From Collodictyon triciliatum (Eukaryota; CRuMs), in contig JBHJMP010000705.1 in the NCBI GenBank assembly GCA_043381765.1, positions 1 through 21,193 on the forward strand: a stretch of DNA of 21,193 nucleotides, in the 5' to 3' direction. The notes under the pieces are model-generated. The model was not told where the DNA came from, did no database searches, and was given only the letters and a program-made list of their open reading frames with translations. Both the position numbers and the translations under genes were made by a program. Within the stretch, counting starts at the first letter, position 1. Every line of letters starts with the position of its first letter. Shown piece by piece: positions 12,576 through 20,757 of this stretch.

Positions 12576-13693
12576 ATGGGACTCTTCTTGTTAATGAATT
12601 CCTCTTTCATCAAGGTGTCGACTCTCAGAAATTTTGCACTTGTGAATCTTTCAAACAGTATATTGCATACATGCATTTTCTGAAAGATGTAGGATTAATT
12701 CATATTTTGAAGTATATTCTGTTCATGATACACGTTTTTCTCATTACAATATTCGAAATCTGTTATAATTTATGATTAATTGTATCCTTAATAATAATAA
12801 AAAATAAAAAGGTTAAATTACAAGTCTTATCGGACGACCAGCGAGCCGCATTTTTTATAAATATATATAATTCCTTGGTTATTTTCTTTTTACGTGGATA
12901 AACACTATACTATTTATTAAAATTTAATTGAAACCCATGGCATCATATTAACAGGTGGAAAGAAACAAAACCATACAAATCGTTCCCCTCGCTAAATCTC
13001 CAATTCTTAGATTGTCCACATGTATGCCGTCTATGGAGTCACTGCCACACTGCAGAAGAAATTAAACAGCCAAATGTCACGATATCAGATTGGAGACGAA
13101 TTCTATTCAGCAGACGATATTAAACATGGCATTCTTCGAGGTTGCAACAACAGTGGGATGTTTTCATTGTGAATGTAAATTTATCGAAGATTAACCAAAT
13201 AAAAGGAAATCGCCCAAGAAAACGCCGGGTCATAGTCCTTGAGTGTCGCCAATTCGAAAGGGCAGACCCCAGACTCAAGTTTGTAGCCCTTGCTGGTCTA
13301 AATACGCCATGAAACATACACAAAAGGGAGAAATTTTCTTGAGCCGTCTGGAATGGTTTCTTGTTATTTATAAATCCCTGTGCAGATTTGCAATATCGAA
13401 GTTGGAGCCGCGTGTAAACTTTGTCCTCTGCAAGCATACACATGTAAGCCCATCCGTGAAAGTGTACACTGCAGCCAATTTAGAGCAGGTTTTTTTTTTT
13501 AAAAAAAAAAAGTAAAATAATTCTTTGCGTATATATTTTTTTTATTCTGGGAGCATGCTCATGCATCTGCCCATACAATCTTTATTGTAACTCTTCCTAT
13601 CACTCATGAAAACTGGATGCAAGAGCTTCCCTTTCTTCCTTTCTCTCGCATTTGCCACCGAGATATTCACTGCTCTGCACTATGAATTTGCGC

Positions 13694-13789
<96 letters not shown>

Positions 13790-14369
13790 AGTGATTATAT
13801 AATAACAAAAAGGACCTGCAAAGGGCCACTGAGGAATATTGCCAAATGTTCATCTCATACTTCCATCAAAAGAAAGAGGTTTGCAAAAAGAAACAAAAAT
13901 CACTACTTAGAATCGCGATTGCAGAAAAGTAATACTAATGGGAGAGAAAATAGAAGAAGAAAAAGAAGACAATAACAAAAGGAGGAATTTGCCCAAGAAA
14001 GAAAAAAAAAATAACGCCCGCCTTTGTCTGGTTGTAAACTCCTAGATTCACCTCCCAAAAGTCTTTTACTACTGCGAGTCTGACTTTGGAAACAGCGAAG
14101 AGGACATGCTGAAATGGATTTCTCGTTTGTTCCATATATACTTTTCTTTTACTTTCTGTCAATTTTTCCTACCATTTTGCACGAGAGAAAGAACTGTTGG
14201 TTATATATATCTATTTATTACATTAATACCCGAGCACGGCAACAAACAAATGGTGTTACTTGCACTTTTTCTAGGCTATTCCCCACAATCCGTATCCCGC
14301 GCTGTTCAGGCATACATCGAGAAGCCTAAAGAATACACAATCGTCTTTGACAATGACACAACGTTTGAA
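4465..14369 (+). CDS. DENN-TPR-GRAM-DUF547 multidomain protein (about 42 exons, 3' end in gap)
   Basis: Coding for at least 1,228 residues; the stop is lost in the N gap at 14370. Exons: 4465-4555, 4982-5079, 5286-5380, 5516-5620, 5781-5942, 6081-6240, 6437-6567, 6726-6813, 6940-6999, 7132-7272, 7343-7655, 8071-8108, 8237-8277, 8357-8465, 8598-8655, 9030-9088, 9264-9307, 9407-9476, 9556-9619, 9698-9759, 9819-9882, 10116-10165, 10252-10279, 10431-10536, 10607-10725, 10806-10851, 10944-10995, 11147-11228, 11428-11523, 11587-11655, 11808-11872, 11976-12041, 12094-12192 (uncertain), 12375-12441, 12615-12688, 12812-12877, 13011-13140, 13206-13278, 13386-13488, 13813-13878, 14046-14124, 14275-14369. 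Phase is continuous throughout, which is the main support. The start ATG at 4465 is followed within 10 codons by LLDCLLLVGLG, the usual opening of a uDENN domain. DENN proteins typically act as Rab nucleotide-exchange factors in membrane traffic; the GRAM domain suggests membrane or phosphoinositide binding. Exact function is not known. Two introns (5381-5515, 9883-10115) use GC donors. Confidence 0.85.
4576..4657. repeat. ATT-type triplet repeat in DENN intron 1
   Basis: CATTAT units are followed by an imperfect (ATT)n run of about 14 units. It lies inside the intron between 4555 and 4982. Confidence 0.9.
5381..5515 (+). other. GC-AG intron in the DENN gene (intron 3)
   Basis: The exon ends ...AGGAG and the intron starts GCGAGT, closing with CGCAG at 5511-5515. 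Reading phase 2 demands this donor: AG joined to A restores the uDENN line through GTRRYAACLVFYD. Moving to the GT four bases downstream puts the next exon in the wrong frame. Apart from the C at +2 the donor matches the consensus. Confidence 0.75.
7836..8035. repeat. (TAC)n then (ATT)n microsatellites with a 10-N gap
   Basis: About 32 TAC units, ten N at 7932-7941, then about 31 ATT units, all inside the intron between exons ending 7655 and starting 8071. Frames through it translate as poly-Tyr, poly-Leu and poly-Ile and are not genes. True length is unknown because of the gap. Confidence 0.95.
8687..9028. repeat. (TTTTC)n, (TTTTTG)n, 100-N gap and (AAT)n
   Basis: TTTTC units (about 8687-8745) and about 15 TTTTTG units (to 8834) are followed by exactly 100 N (8835-8934) and about 31 AAT units. 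The AAT run abuts the splice acceptor: the last unit merges into ...AATAATAG ahead of the exon at 9030. The 100-N length looks like a scaffold placeholder rather than a measured gap. Confidence 0.95.
9407..10725 (+). other. TPR-like motif and helical linker region of the DENN protein
   Basis: Exons 9407-9476 and 9556-9619 give a helix pair with TPR-like spacing (FYYLRAFVYEKMGDLVKAVA, about residues 605-624). Residues about 702-785 are helical and loosely resemble an EF-hand-like bundle preceding a PH/GRAM domain, with LGLAANGKVSKENFVQYSER as its clearest part. Neither call is strong. Only the reading-frame continuity is firm. Confidence 0.5.
9883..10115 (+). other. GC-AG intron in the DENN gene (intron 21)
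   Basis: The exon ends ...TTGTCAG and the intron starts GCGCGTGAG, closing with TATAG at 10111-10115. Phase 1 is needed so that G joins TG and the next exon reads VASSTLEKD. Using the GTGAGA donor four bases later carries a frame that meets TGA in exon 10431-10536. Confidence 0.6.
10806..11523 (+). other. GRAM/PH-like domain of the DENN protein
   Basis: Residues about 787-877. The order is a strand with VVIRCSSKAYD, then GHVILTNKQIYFG (the typical G-x-L-x-L-T-N-x-x-I-Y-F core of GRAM domains), a KLDKIQRCEEY strand, and EITFCFWSFPEREVWVSYI at the C-terminal helix. GRAM domains bind membranes or phosphoinositides, so this could target the DENN module to membrane. The final splice of this segment is taken at 11523 rather than 11518, because only that phase keeps the next exon open. 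Confidence 0.7.
12238..12295. repeat. (TTTTTTTAA)6 minisatellite in DENN intron
   Basis: Six near-perfect 9-bp units lie in the intron before exon 12375-12441. Confidence 0.9.
12549..12575. repeat. (CT)n dinucleotide repeat
   Basis: About 13 CT units lie in the intron ahead of the exon at 12615. They may double as part of a pyrimidine-rich splice region. Confidence 0.9.
13694..13788. repeat. (ATT)n microsatellite, about 31 units
   Basis: A perfect ATT run in the intron between the DUF547 exons ending 13488 and starting 13813. Its length is close to that of the other ATT/AAT runs in this gene. Confidence 0.95.
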
Positions 14370-15020
14370 NNNNNNNNNNNNNNNNNNNNNNNNNNNNNNN
14401 NNNNNNNNNNNNNNNNNNNNNNNNNNNNNNNNNNNNNNNNNNNNNNNNNNNNNNNNNNNNNNNNNNNNNNNNNNNNNNNNNNNNNNNNNNNNNNNNNNNN
14501 NNNNNNNNNNNNNNNNNNNNNNNNNNNNNNNNNNNNNNNNNNNNNNNNNNNNNNNNNNNNNNNNNNNNNNNNNNNNNNNNNNNNNNNNNNNNNNNNNNNN
14601 NNNNNNNNNNNNNNNNNNNNNNNNNNNNNNNNNNNNNNNNNNNNNNNNNNNNNNNNNNNNNNNNNNNNNNNNNNNNNNNNNNNNNNNNNNNNNNNNNNNN
14701 NNNNNNNNNNNNNNNNNNNNNNNNNNNNNNNNNNNNNNNNNNNNNNNNNNNNNNNNNNNNNNNNNNNNNNNNNNNNNNNNNNNNNNNNNNNNNNNNNNNN
14801 NNNNNNNNNNNNNNNNNNNNNNNNNNNNNNNNNNNNNNNNNNNNNNNNNNNNNNNNNNNNNNNNNNNNNNNNNNNNNNNNNNNNNNNNNNNNNNNNNNNN
14901 NNNNNNNNNNNNNNNNNNNNNNNNNNNNNNNNNNNNNNNNNNNNNNNNNNNNNNNNNNNNNNNNNNNNNNNNNNNNNNNNNNNNNNNNNNNNNNNNNNNN
15001 NNNNNNNNNNNNNNNNNNNN
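14370..15020. other. Assembly gap (651 N)
   Basis: All N. It hides the last codons, the stop and the 3' UTR of the DENN-DUF547 gene. Apparent open frames crossing it are artefacts. Confidence 1.
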
Positions 15021-15172
15021 GATAAAAAAAAAGTGTAGAAAAAGTAATCGTCTGACGAAACATTAATCATTTTTTCTCCAAAAAAAAGAAGAAAAAAGAG
15101 GAAGTTATTATTCATGACATGAGCGTGCGATTTCCAAGTTCCTTTGTAGATGCAAACTAGACAAATTAGTCT
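15021..15172. other. Convergent intergenic region
   Basis: A-rich sequence between the gap and the stop of the minus-strand LRRC56 gene. It must hold the LRRC56 3' UTR, and possibly the end of the DENN gene's UTR on the opposite strand. No exon is seen. Confidence 0.5.
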
Positions 15173-18100
15173 TCACGAGATGTTCGCTTCAGGTTTGCGT
15201 GGAATCATCAAACGGTCTCTGCTCTTTGGTCGAGAGGCTTTTAAGGCGGCAGTTGGGGCGGATGGTTGAAACGTGTCCTTTCCATGACTGCCACATATAA
15301 TTTGACAGGTGGATTATACAAATGGTGTTTTTCTCTTTTCTTTTTCTTTCTCTATTCCTTTTTCCTTTTTCCTTTTTCTTCTATCAATTCCGTCTATTAT
15401 TGAATGTAAAAGAAAACCCATTTTCTTGCTCTGTGGGGCGGTCTGTATCGGAGGATGTTGGCCTTGACCGCCCCTGCGAGTTGGGCCTTGACTTTCCTTG
15501 GGATTGAGGACGTGACCTTCCTCGGGACTCTGGTCGAAGAGCGAGAGGTATTTCAGACCGGGATGACCGAGAGAAGCTTGGTCGTTGAGAGCCTGGGGAA
15601 GAGAGGGCGCTCGTTGGAGGGGATGAAGCGTACGACAGCTCAAGCGAATCCTTTTTTTTTTTTTTCAATAGTAGATTATCGAGTGAATAACATGTTTTTG
15701 TTACTTCTTGGTACTTTCATAGTCTTTATGCATATTTTATTTTCAATGTTTAATCTTGGGAAGATATTCACAACAAAAATATAGAAGTTGGTGTTTGGTT
15801 TGGTTCATGGGCATTCTTTTTCTGCTTTATATTCACTTAAAGAGTACAGAATGGAATTTTTTATATCAATTTCATTCCTTACAATTTTTGATCGGAAGGA
15901 ATCTGGAAAAATATTGGACGATTGGTCTGATGTCCTTGATATCTAAATTCAAAGCATTCGTGGGTTTGATATGATTATTTTTTTTTAAAAAAAAAACACC
16001 TATTATTTTGCTAAATTTTGCAATCTACCCTGTAAAATATGATTTATTTCTATGATACCAACTCCAAAAAGGAAGCATATATATTCACGGTACACTACAC
16101 TTCAAGCCAAGATTCAATTCAGAGCATTACACTTTTTCTATTACGAAGGGCCATGACTGGGTTTCCACAAAAGACTTCATTAACACCTATACGTTAAACA
16201 GTTAGATTATAATAATAATAATAAAAAAAAGTATGAGCATAATTCACTACTTTATTTTCATTATATTTAATACAAAATGCGATAATTATGAGAATATAGA
16301 CCATGAGTTAAGTTACTGCTGGCGTCGTCTTCAACGGCAAGTGAATCTGAAAAAAAAAATGAGAATGGCGATATCATTTATGTAATGCTTTCTGTTAAAA
16401 TTTGAAAAGCAAAAGCAAAAGCAAAAAATAAAACAAATAAATAAATAGATAAAAATTCCTACTCGGTAACGCTTGTAATGAAAGCCCTTCGATTAGAGCA
16501 CGAGTGGAAACAACTGCGAAAGCAATAAAACATCAATTAACAGTATGACTAAGTCAACTATTTGACATTTTAACTAAAGCTCGCTCAGATTAGTGTAAAT
16601 TCCTACTTAGATGGTAACATATAGACAAACCATATGGCTGCATATCGCATGACTCTGCCCCAGAGCCTCGTTCAGCTTCGACACTGAATGCCGTGGATGT
16701 GCGTGGTCTTCCAGCGCTGCTGCTTGGTCTGTTTGAAAGAGATGTGGCGGGTCTTGTTGCGGTTGTTGGTCGTCTTTAAAAGATCAAGAAAATTTGAAAA
16801 CAAAACAAAACAAAACAAGACAAAACAAAACAAAACAAAACAAAAATCAAAAATCAAAAATCAAAAATCAAAAATCAAAAATCAAAAATCAAAAATCAAA
16901 AATCAAAAATCAAAACAAAACGTGATGTTAGTAAGTTCGATTAGCTTTTTATTTGTCTTACTTTCTGGGATGTAAATAATATTATCAAGAGCCACACCAA
17001 AGACCACGGGTACACTTTTTTGCATATGATAAAAAAATGTGAAAAATAGGACCAGCATGGATTGTATTCTACACAAACCCAGATGTCGTGGGTCTCTCGA
17101 GGGGCGCATTTCTTGACGGAGAAAGTATAGAAAAGTATAGAAAAGTATAGAAAAGTATAGAAAAGTATAGAAAAGTATAGAAAAGTATAGAAAAGTATAG
17201 AAAAGTATAGAAAAGAAAGGAGCATTCAGTCCCAATTACAAACGATTACATTAAAGGTATCTTAAAGAATCATAACTGGACTGCTAAGTGAAAATTTGAT
17301 CAGGAAATTTTGGTGATGATATAGAGTTGCTGATGAACTACGAATATGAAAGTCAATCTTACCCGAAAGGGGACATATCAATGGTCGACTCGATGAAAGT
17401 AAATTTTTTTGTTATGCTAAATATTTGTTGAAAATTATATTTTTAAAAAAATTCAAAGAAAGGACGTATTTCATTAAAATTTAATAAAAGTTGGCTAATT
17501 CAAGTATTAGACCACTGCATATTCAACTTGATAAAACTCAAATAGGAAAACAATTTACCTCTCAATACTTTGTTCCTCCTCCTCATCTCTTGCATATTTT
17601 TCCATGACCTCTTTAATTTCACTTTCTTCCTCTGTATTCCCCTATAAAACAGAATTTTTATAAACCACATGAAGACGACGAGGAAAATGATGAAAATAAC
17701 AATTTTTTTTAAAAATCCTTTTTTGCCACATGAAATTGAATATCCACTTCGGCTTTATCAGCTGGAATCACTTCGATATCGTCCAGAGTGTCTAATGTCT
17801 ATAAAATAGAATTATCAAATCATAAAGTTTAGTTATATTTGTCATAAAATTAGAAGGTGAATGAAGGAAAACATTGATAGTATCTTGAAATATAGAGCAA
17901 GTGCATATGGTTAGTCAGAACTCACAGGAATCGAGCGACAAACAATTATTCGGTAGAATGGGATTTCTTTGTCGGCCATAATTAGAGGGGGGTTTCAATA
18001 AGATTAAAAAATTTTCACAAAATGGGTTATCCGCACACAAAAATTCATGGGAAGTGCATCATCAGCCACAGTTAAAAAATTCTGAAGAAAAGCATACGAC

Positions 18101-19563
18101 TGATGGGATTTCCCTCCAGGGTTAAAGCGTTCAAGTTGGCACATCCCGCTGATTTTTGATATATTATATTTCAAGTATTCAGTACTGGTCAAAGGAAAAA
18201 AATATTTGGACATATGGGAGGGGTAGTGTACCTAGAAATTCGATTGTTTCTATGCATCGAATATGATTTCTGTTGGACGTCACAGAAGAAAGAAAGATAT
18301 ATTTATTAATAATCCCTTACAGAAAACAAAAAGATATTACATTTTTTTGGGCCCGATGGATGTAATTAATTCTTTAAAATTTTCAGCACTCTCTGATTTT
18401 TATATCACATGTAAACTAAGATAAAAACGGAATAAAGAAACCCTTCTAAATCCAACAACTGAAGGTTATCAAGTCCGCTGAGCGGACTAAGGTCACATAT
18501 TTTGTTGAAAGAAAGATACAATTCCTTCAGATCTATTTATTGATTTATTGAATTTCAAAAATAATCCAAATGATATCACAGCAAGTATAAAAAAATATAT
18601 AAAAATTCAAGCGAGAATGACAAGTATCTGAAAATATGGAATGATACAGGATTCATCATGAAAAAGCTTTACTTGGTATCGATAAGACTCCTTCTAGATC
18701 AACGACTTCGCACCGAGAGAGCCACAAGACCTCCAGATGAATAAGAGATGTACCCAAATGTCTTTGAAAAAGAGATGCAATTGATAACAATTTTGTATAA
18801 AATTTTTTCATTCTCTTTTTGGCCATATAGGCGAGTAAAATTGAAAAACCTTAGGCTCGATATTTTACTGTTATTCAACTTTAATTCTTTCAGGTTCGGA
18901 ACATAATCACCTAAATATATATATTGTTTCAGTGCTCTAAAAGTAGGGTAACGTTTTGAAGAAAAAGAAATTGGCTCCGAAAAAAAATCTTATAGCTTTT
19001 CGGTATTTAAGAATGGAAAAATATGTACATATTTAAATTTTAGAAAAAAAAAATTATAATGATGGTCATGTGAAAACGATTTCAAATTAATCAGAGAGTG
19101 CAGCTCACACACACGTGTGCGCAATAAAGACAGACCAAATCTTCCGAGAGAGTTAAATGTGGTATCTACAAATATCTCCAGGAACCGAACAATATTCAGG
19201 TCATGATTATTTGATAGTTCCCTCTGCGTGAGAATTTGAGCAAAAAAAAAATGGTTTCAGATAAAAGAGTAAGTAACAACATCAATTCTTAATGGATATG
19301 TAATAATCGATTTCTAAAATGAAACTGGTTTTTTTTCCATGTGAAAGAGTGAGCGTCGCTTGCAAGTGAAAGCTACTTACTAGTCTGCTCTCTGATAGAT
19401 ATTCCTCCAGGACAACCTCATCCAAATCTTCCAAACCAAAGTCATCGGGTGGTCTCGTGGGCGTGGCTGGCTTTGAGGGTTTTATCACTGGGGCAGAGCG
19501 AGCAAGAGGCGTAATGACGATGTCCCTGGGGACGAAAGCTGATTGTGCATCAAGATTGCCCAT
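15173..19563 (-). CDS. LRRC56: LRRC56/ODA8-like dynein-arm assembly factor (19 exons)
   Basis: Predicted 528 residues; joined exons total 1,587 nt, in phase, ending TGA. Exons in coding order: 19563-19381, 19223-19109, 18910-18850, 18761-18673, 18532-18442, 18269-18232, 18148-18098, 17966-17926, 17798-17730, 17641-17559, 17388-17363, 17111-17075, 16773-16631, 16513-16463, 16346-16302, 16186-16131, 15942-15883, 15650-15418, 15287-15173. Family landmarks in order: EIFVDTTFNSLGRFG, PNLKELKLNNSKISSLR, LGTSLIHLEVLWLSRC, LKELYLSFNKICDLSPL, LDLEGN and LTLEGNP (leucine-rich repeats, about 100-210), an IP-x-L-x-x-LDD segment (about 222-230), then a conserved SSNLTHGVNEVFCGNP block (about 369-384). Length is close to that of vertebrate LRRC56. 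The homologue ODA8 in Chlamydomonas acts in maturation and intraflagellar transport of outer dynein arms, so this species probably builds motile flagella. The ATG has an in-frame TGA five codons upstream, so it is the first start unless a 5' exon exists. Confidence 0.9.
15418..15650 (-). other. Ser/Arg/Pro-rich repeat exon of LRRC56
   Basis: The largest exon codes for a disordered tail. Three tandem 8-residue units of the form G-[R/K]-S-R-P-x-S-[Q/S] (RGRSRPQSQ, GKSRPNSQ, GRSRPTSS) lie at about residues 457-480. The exon is more GC-rich than its surroundings. Its acceptor follows a long A run on the coding strand, and its donor is GG followed by GTTTTC at 15417. Confidence 0.75.
16799..16916. 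repeat. (AAAAC)n and (CAAAAAT)n minisatellites in LRRC56 intron
   Basis: About nine AAAAC units, one with an internal change, are followed by about nine 7-bp CAAAAAT units. They lie in the intron between exons 17111-17075 and 16773-16631. Confidence 0.95.
17121..17215. repeat. (AAAAGTATAG)9 minisatellite in LRRC56 intron
   Basis: Nine 10-bp units plus a partial one; the first unit differs by one base. It sits in the intron ten bases from the 17111-17075 exon's acceptor side. Open frames through it read as FYTFLYFSIL repeats and are not genes. Confidence 0.95.
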
Positions 19564-20757
19564 AGAGGAATCTATTCATTGTCAATATAATTAGATTGGC
19601 TCATTCACCAAACCATCACAACTTTTACCAATGTTAGATTTTAACTAAGAGTTATGATGTGTTTATCATCACAGTGTTCAATAACTCAAATATTGGAAAT
19701 AAAGCGTGGGCATAAGTAGACCAGTAAATGAGTAGGTGATTATGTATGCATATATGGCTTGCTAGTATGCACACGAATGTTTGAATATGGAATAATATTG
19801 TGATTTATAGAACAAAGATATATACACCGCGAAGACGGGCGCATCGCGACGCTCTGCGTTGACTTCATGTGCTACGTAATCCCTGTATGTTCAGTCTGAA
19901 CGATAGCAAAAGAGAAACCCCGTTAGACATGATTAACACTTGTGATATATTTTCTAGCGGCATGTGTATATTTCGCGAATATCCTCTTCTTTTTTACATA
20001 AAAAAACGACTCAAAAGCTGGGCTATGTAAAACCAAGATTACGCCTCGTAACATATTGGTAGGGGGGATTATTCGGTTATTGCGTATTGTACTATTTTCG
20101 CTTAGTTTTGCTATTCTTTCTTTTTGGCTTCCTTGTTTGGTTCATTCAGCTCATAAACATCCTTTAAAAAAAGAAAGAAAGAAAGAAAATAATCGTAATG
20201 CCATAGAATACATGAAGCTTTCAACCCTGTCGGAAATACCTCCAGCTTGAAACAAAATGGCCCGGGAGGTTATTTTGTTGAATGGGTTTACAATTATCAC
20301 TGAATAAGTGAATTAAATAAAGAAAAACTCTTGTCGACCAACCTGAGCTTTTTTTTATTTTCTTTTTTAGTCATAGGAAACCATATCTTGTTCGATTTGC
20401 GTACCTCAGAATAGAAAAAAATACGGCAAGTCTTCCAGGGCGCCTCCAAGTATATGATCGGCCGTTCTTCCTTCTTCTTTCTTCCTTTTGCTGTTTGTTG
20501 TTGTGATCCTTTTTTTCTTTTCTGATTGATGACTGACCCAAGTTTGATTGGAAAATGAAAACAGAGGAATCGTTGTTCCACATTTGCTTTTCAAATAAGG
20601 CATGTGCAAAAAATTATTGTTTTTTTCTCTTTTCTTTTGCATAAAGGGGCAACCAATTCTTTCGATTGGTAAACCAGGTGCGCTAGTATCCAAGGTCTCA
20701 CCACCATTTTCACAAAGATTGTGTAGTGGTGAAGGCTGCCAGGAAAGACCCAACAGC
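19564..20757. other. Intergenic region between LRRC56 and the Fanzor-like fragment
   Basis: No exon with family motifs is visible. A short GC-rich island at about 19826-19868 stands out from the AT-rich surroundings and could be the LRRC56 promoter or a 5' UTR exon. On the minus strand it reads ATG (19868-19866) followed by a possible donor, but that donor's phase does not join the coding exon at 19563. Two stem-loops occur at the right end (separate entry). The open frame at 20056-20250 has no supporting feature. Confidence 0.5.
20651..20733 (-). other. Paired stem-loops just downstream of the Fanzor-like reading frame
   Basis: Outer stem TCACCAC (20698-20704) pairs with GTGGTGA (20726-20732), all seven bases complementary. 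Inside it CACAA (20711-20715) pairs with TTGTG (20719-20723) around an AGA loop. A second hairpin pairs ACCAAT (20652-20657) with ATTGGT (20665-20670) around a 7-base loop. The larger structure starts about 26 bases past the TAG at 20760-20758. Fanzor/TnpB guide RNAs are commonly encoded at or after the 3' end of the nuclease gene, so this is a candidate scaffold; that link is inference. Confidence 0.35.

Larger units (their letters stand above)
12375..14369 (+). other. DUF547 domain of the DENN protein
   Basis: Residues about 978 to at least 1228. Recognisable DUF547 blocks are QRAAFFINIYNSLVIHMYAV (the A-F-x-I-N-x-Y-N-x-L-x-I-H signature, split across exons), the FYSADDIKHGILRGNRP block, DPRLKFAISKLEPRVNFVL, VSPSVKVYTAANLE, and SDFGNSEEDMLKWIS with a final EYTIVFDNDTTFE close to the family's usual C-terminal end. 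The position that usually reads SCPP reads VSPS here. The domain probably ends a few residues into the N gap. Confidence 0.85.

Noticed and set aside
14106-15115. Long open frames across the 651-N gap
   Set aside because: N codons are counted as sense. Only the exon at 14275-14369 is supported.
15384-15417. LRRC56 stop at TGA 15386-15384
   Set aside because: A GG|GTTTTC donor joins in phase to an exon at 15287-15173 that continues the same basic Ser/Pro-rich tail to TGA.
16267-16301. LRRC56 stop at TAA 16269-16267
   Set aside because: The exon has a donor at CATG|GTCTAT, and splicing there restores the conserved THGVNEVFCGNP block in the next exon, so the TAA is intronic.
16967-17026. Extra LRRC56 exon reading VPVVFGVALDNIIYIPE on the minus strand
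   Set aside because: Acceptor and donor look acceptable, but no phase combination links it to the neighbouring exons. Joining 17111-17075 directly to 16773-16631 works.
17121-17215. CRISPR-like array
   Set aside because: Units are 10 bp and directly tandem with no spacers, in an intron of a eukaryotic gene.
20406-20753. Minus-strand open frame after the nuclease stop as a C-terminal extension
   Set aside because: It is in another frame, low in complexity (K/R/N/T-rich) and lacks known motifs. The hairpins suggest non-coding sequence.
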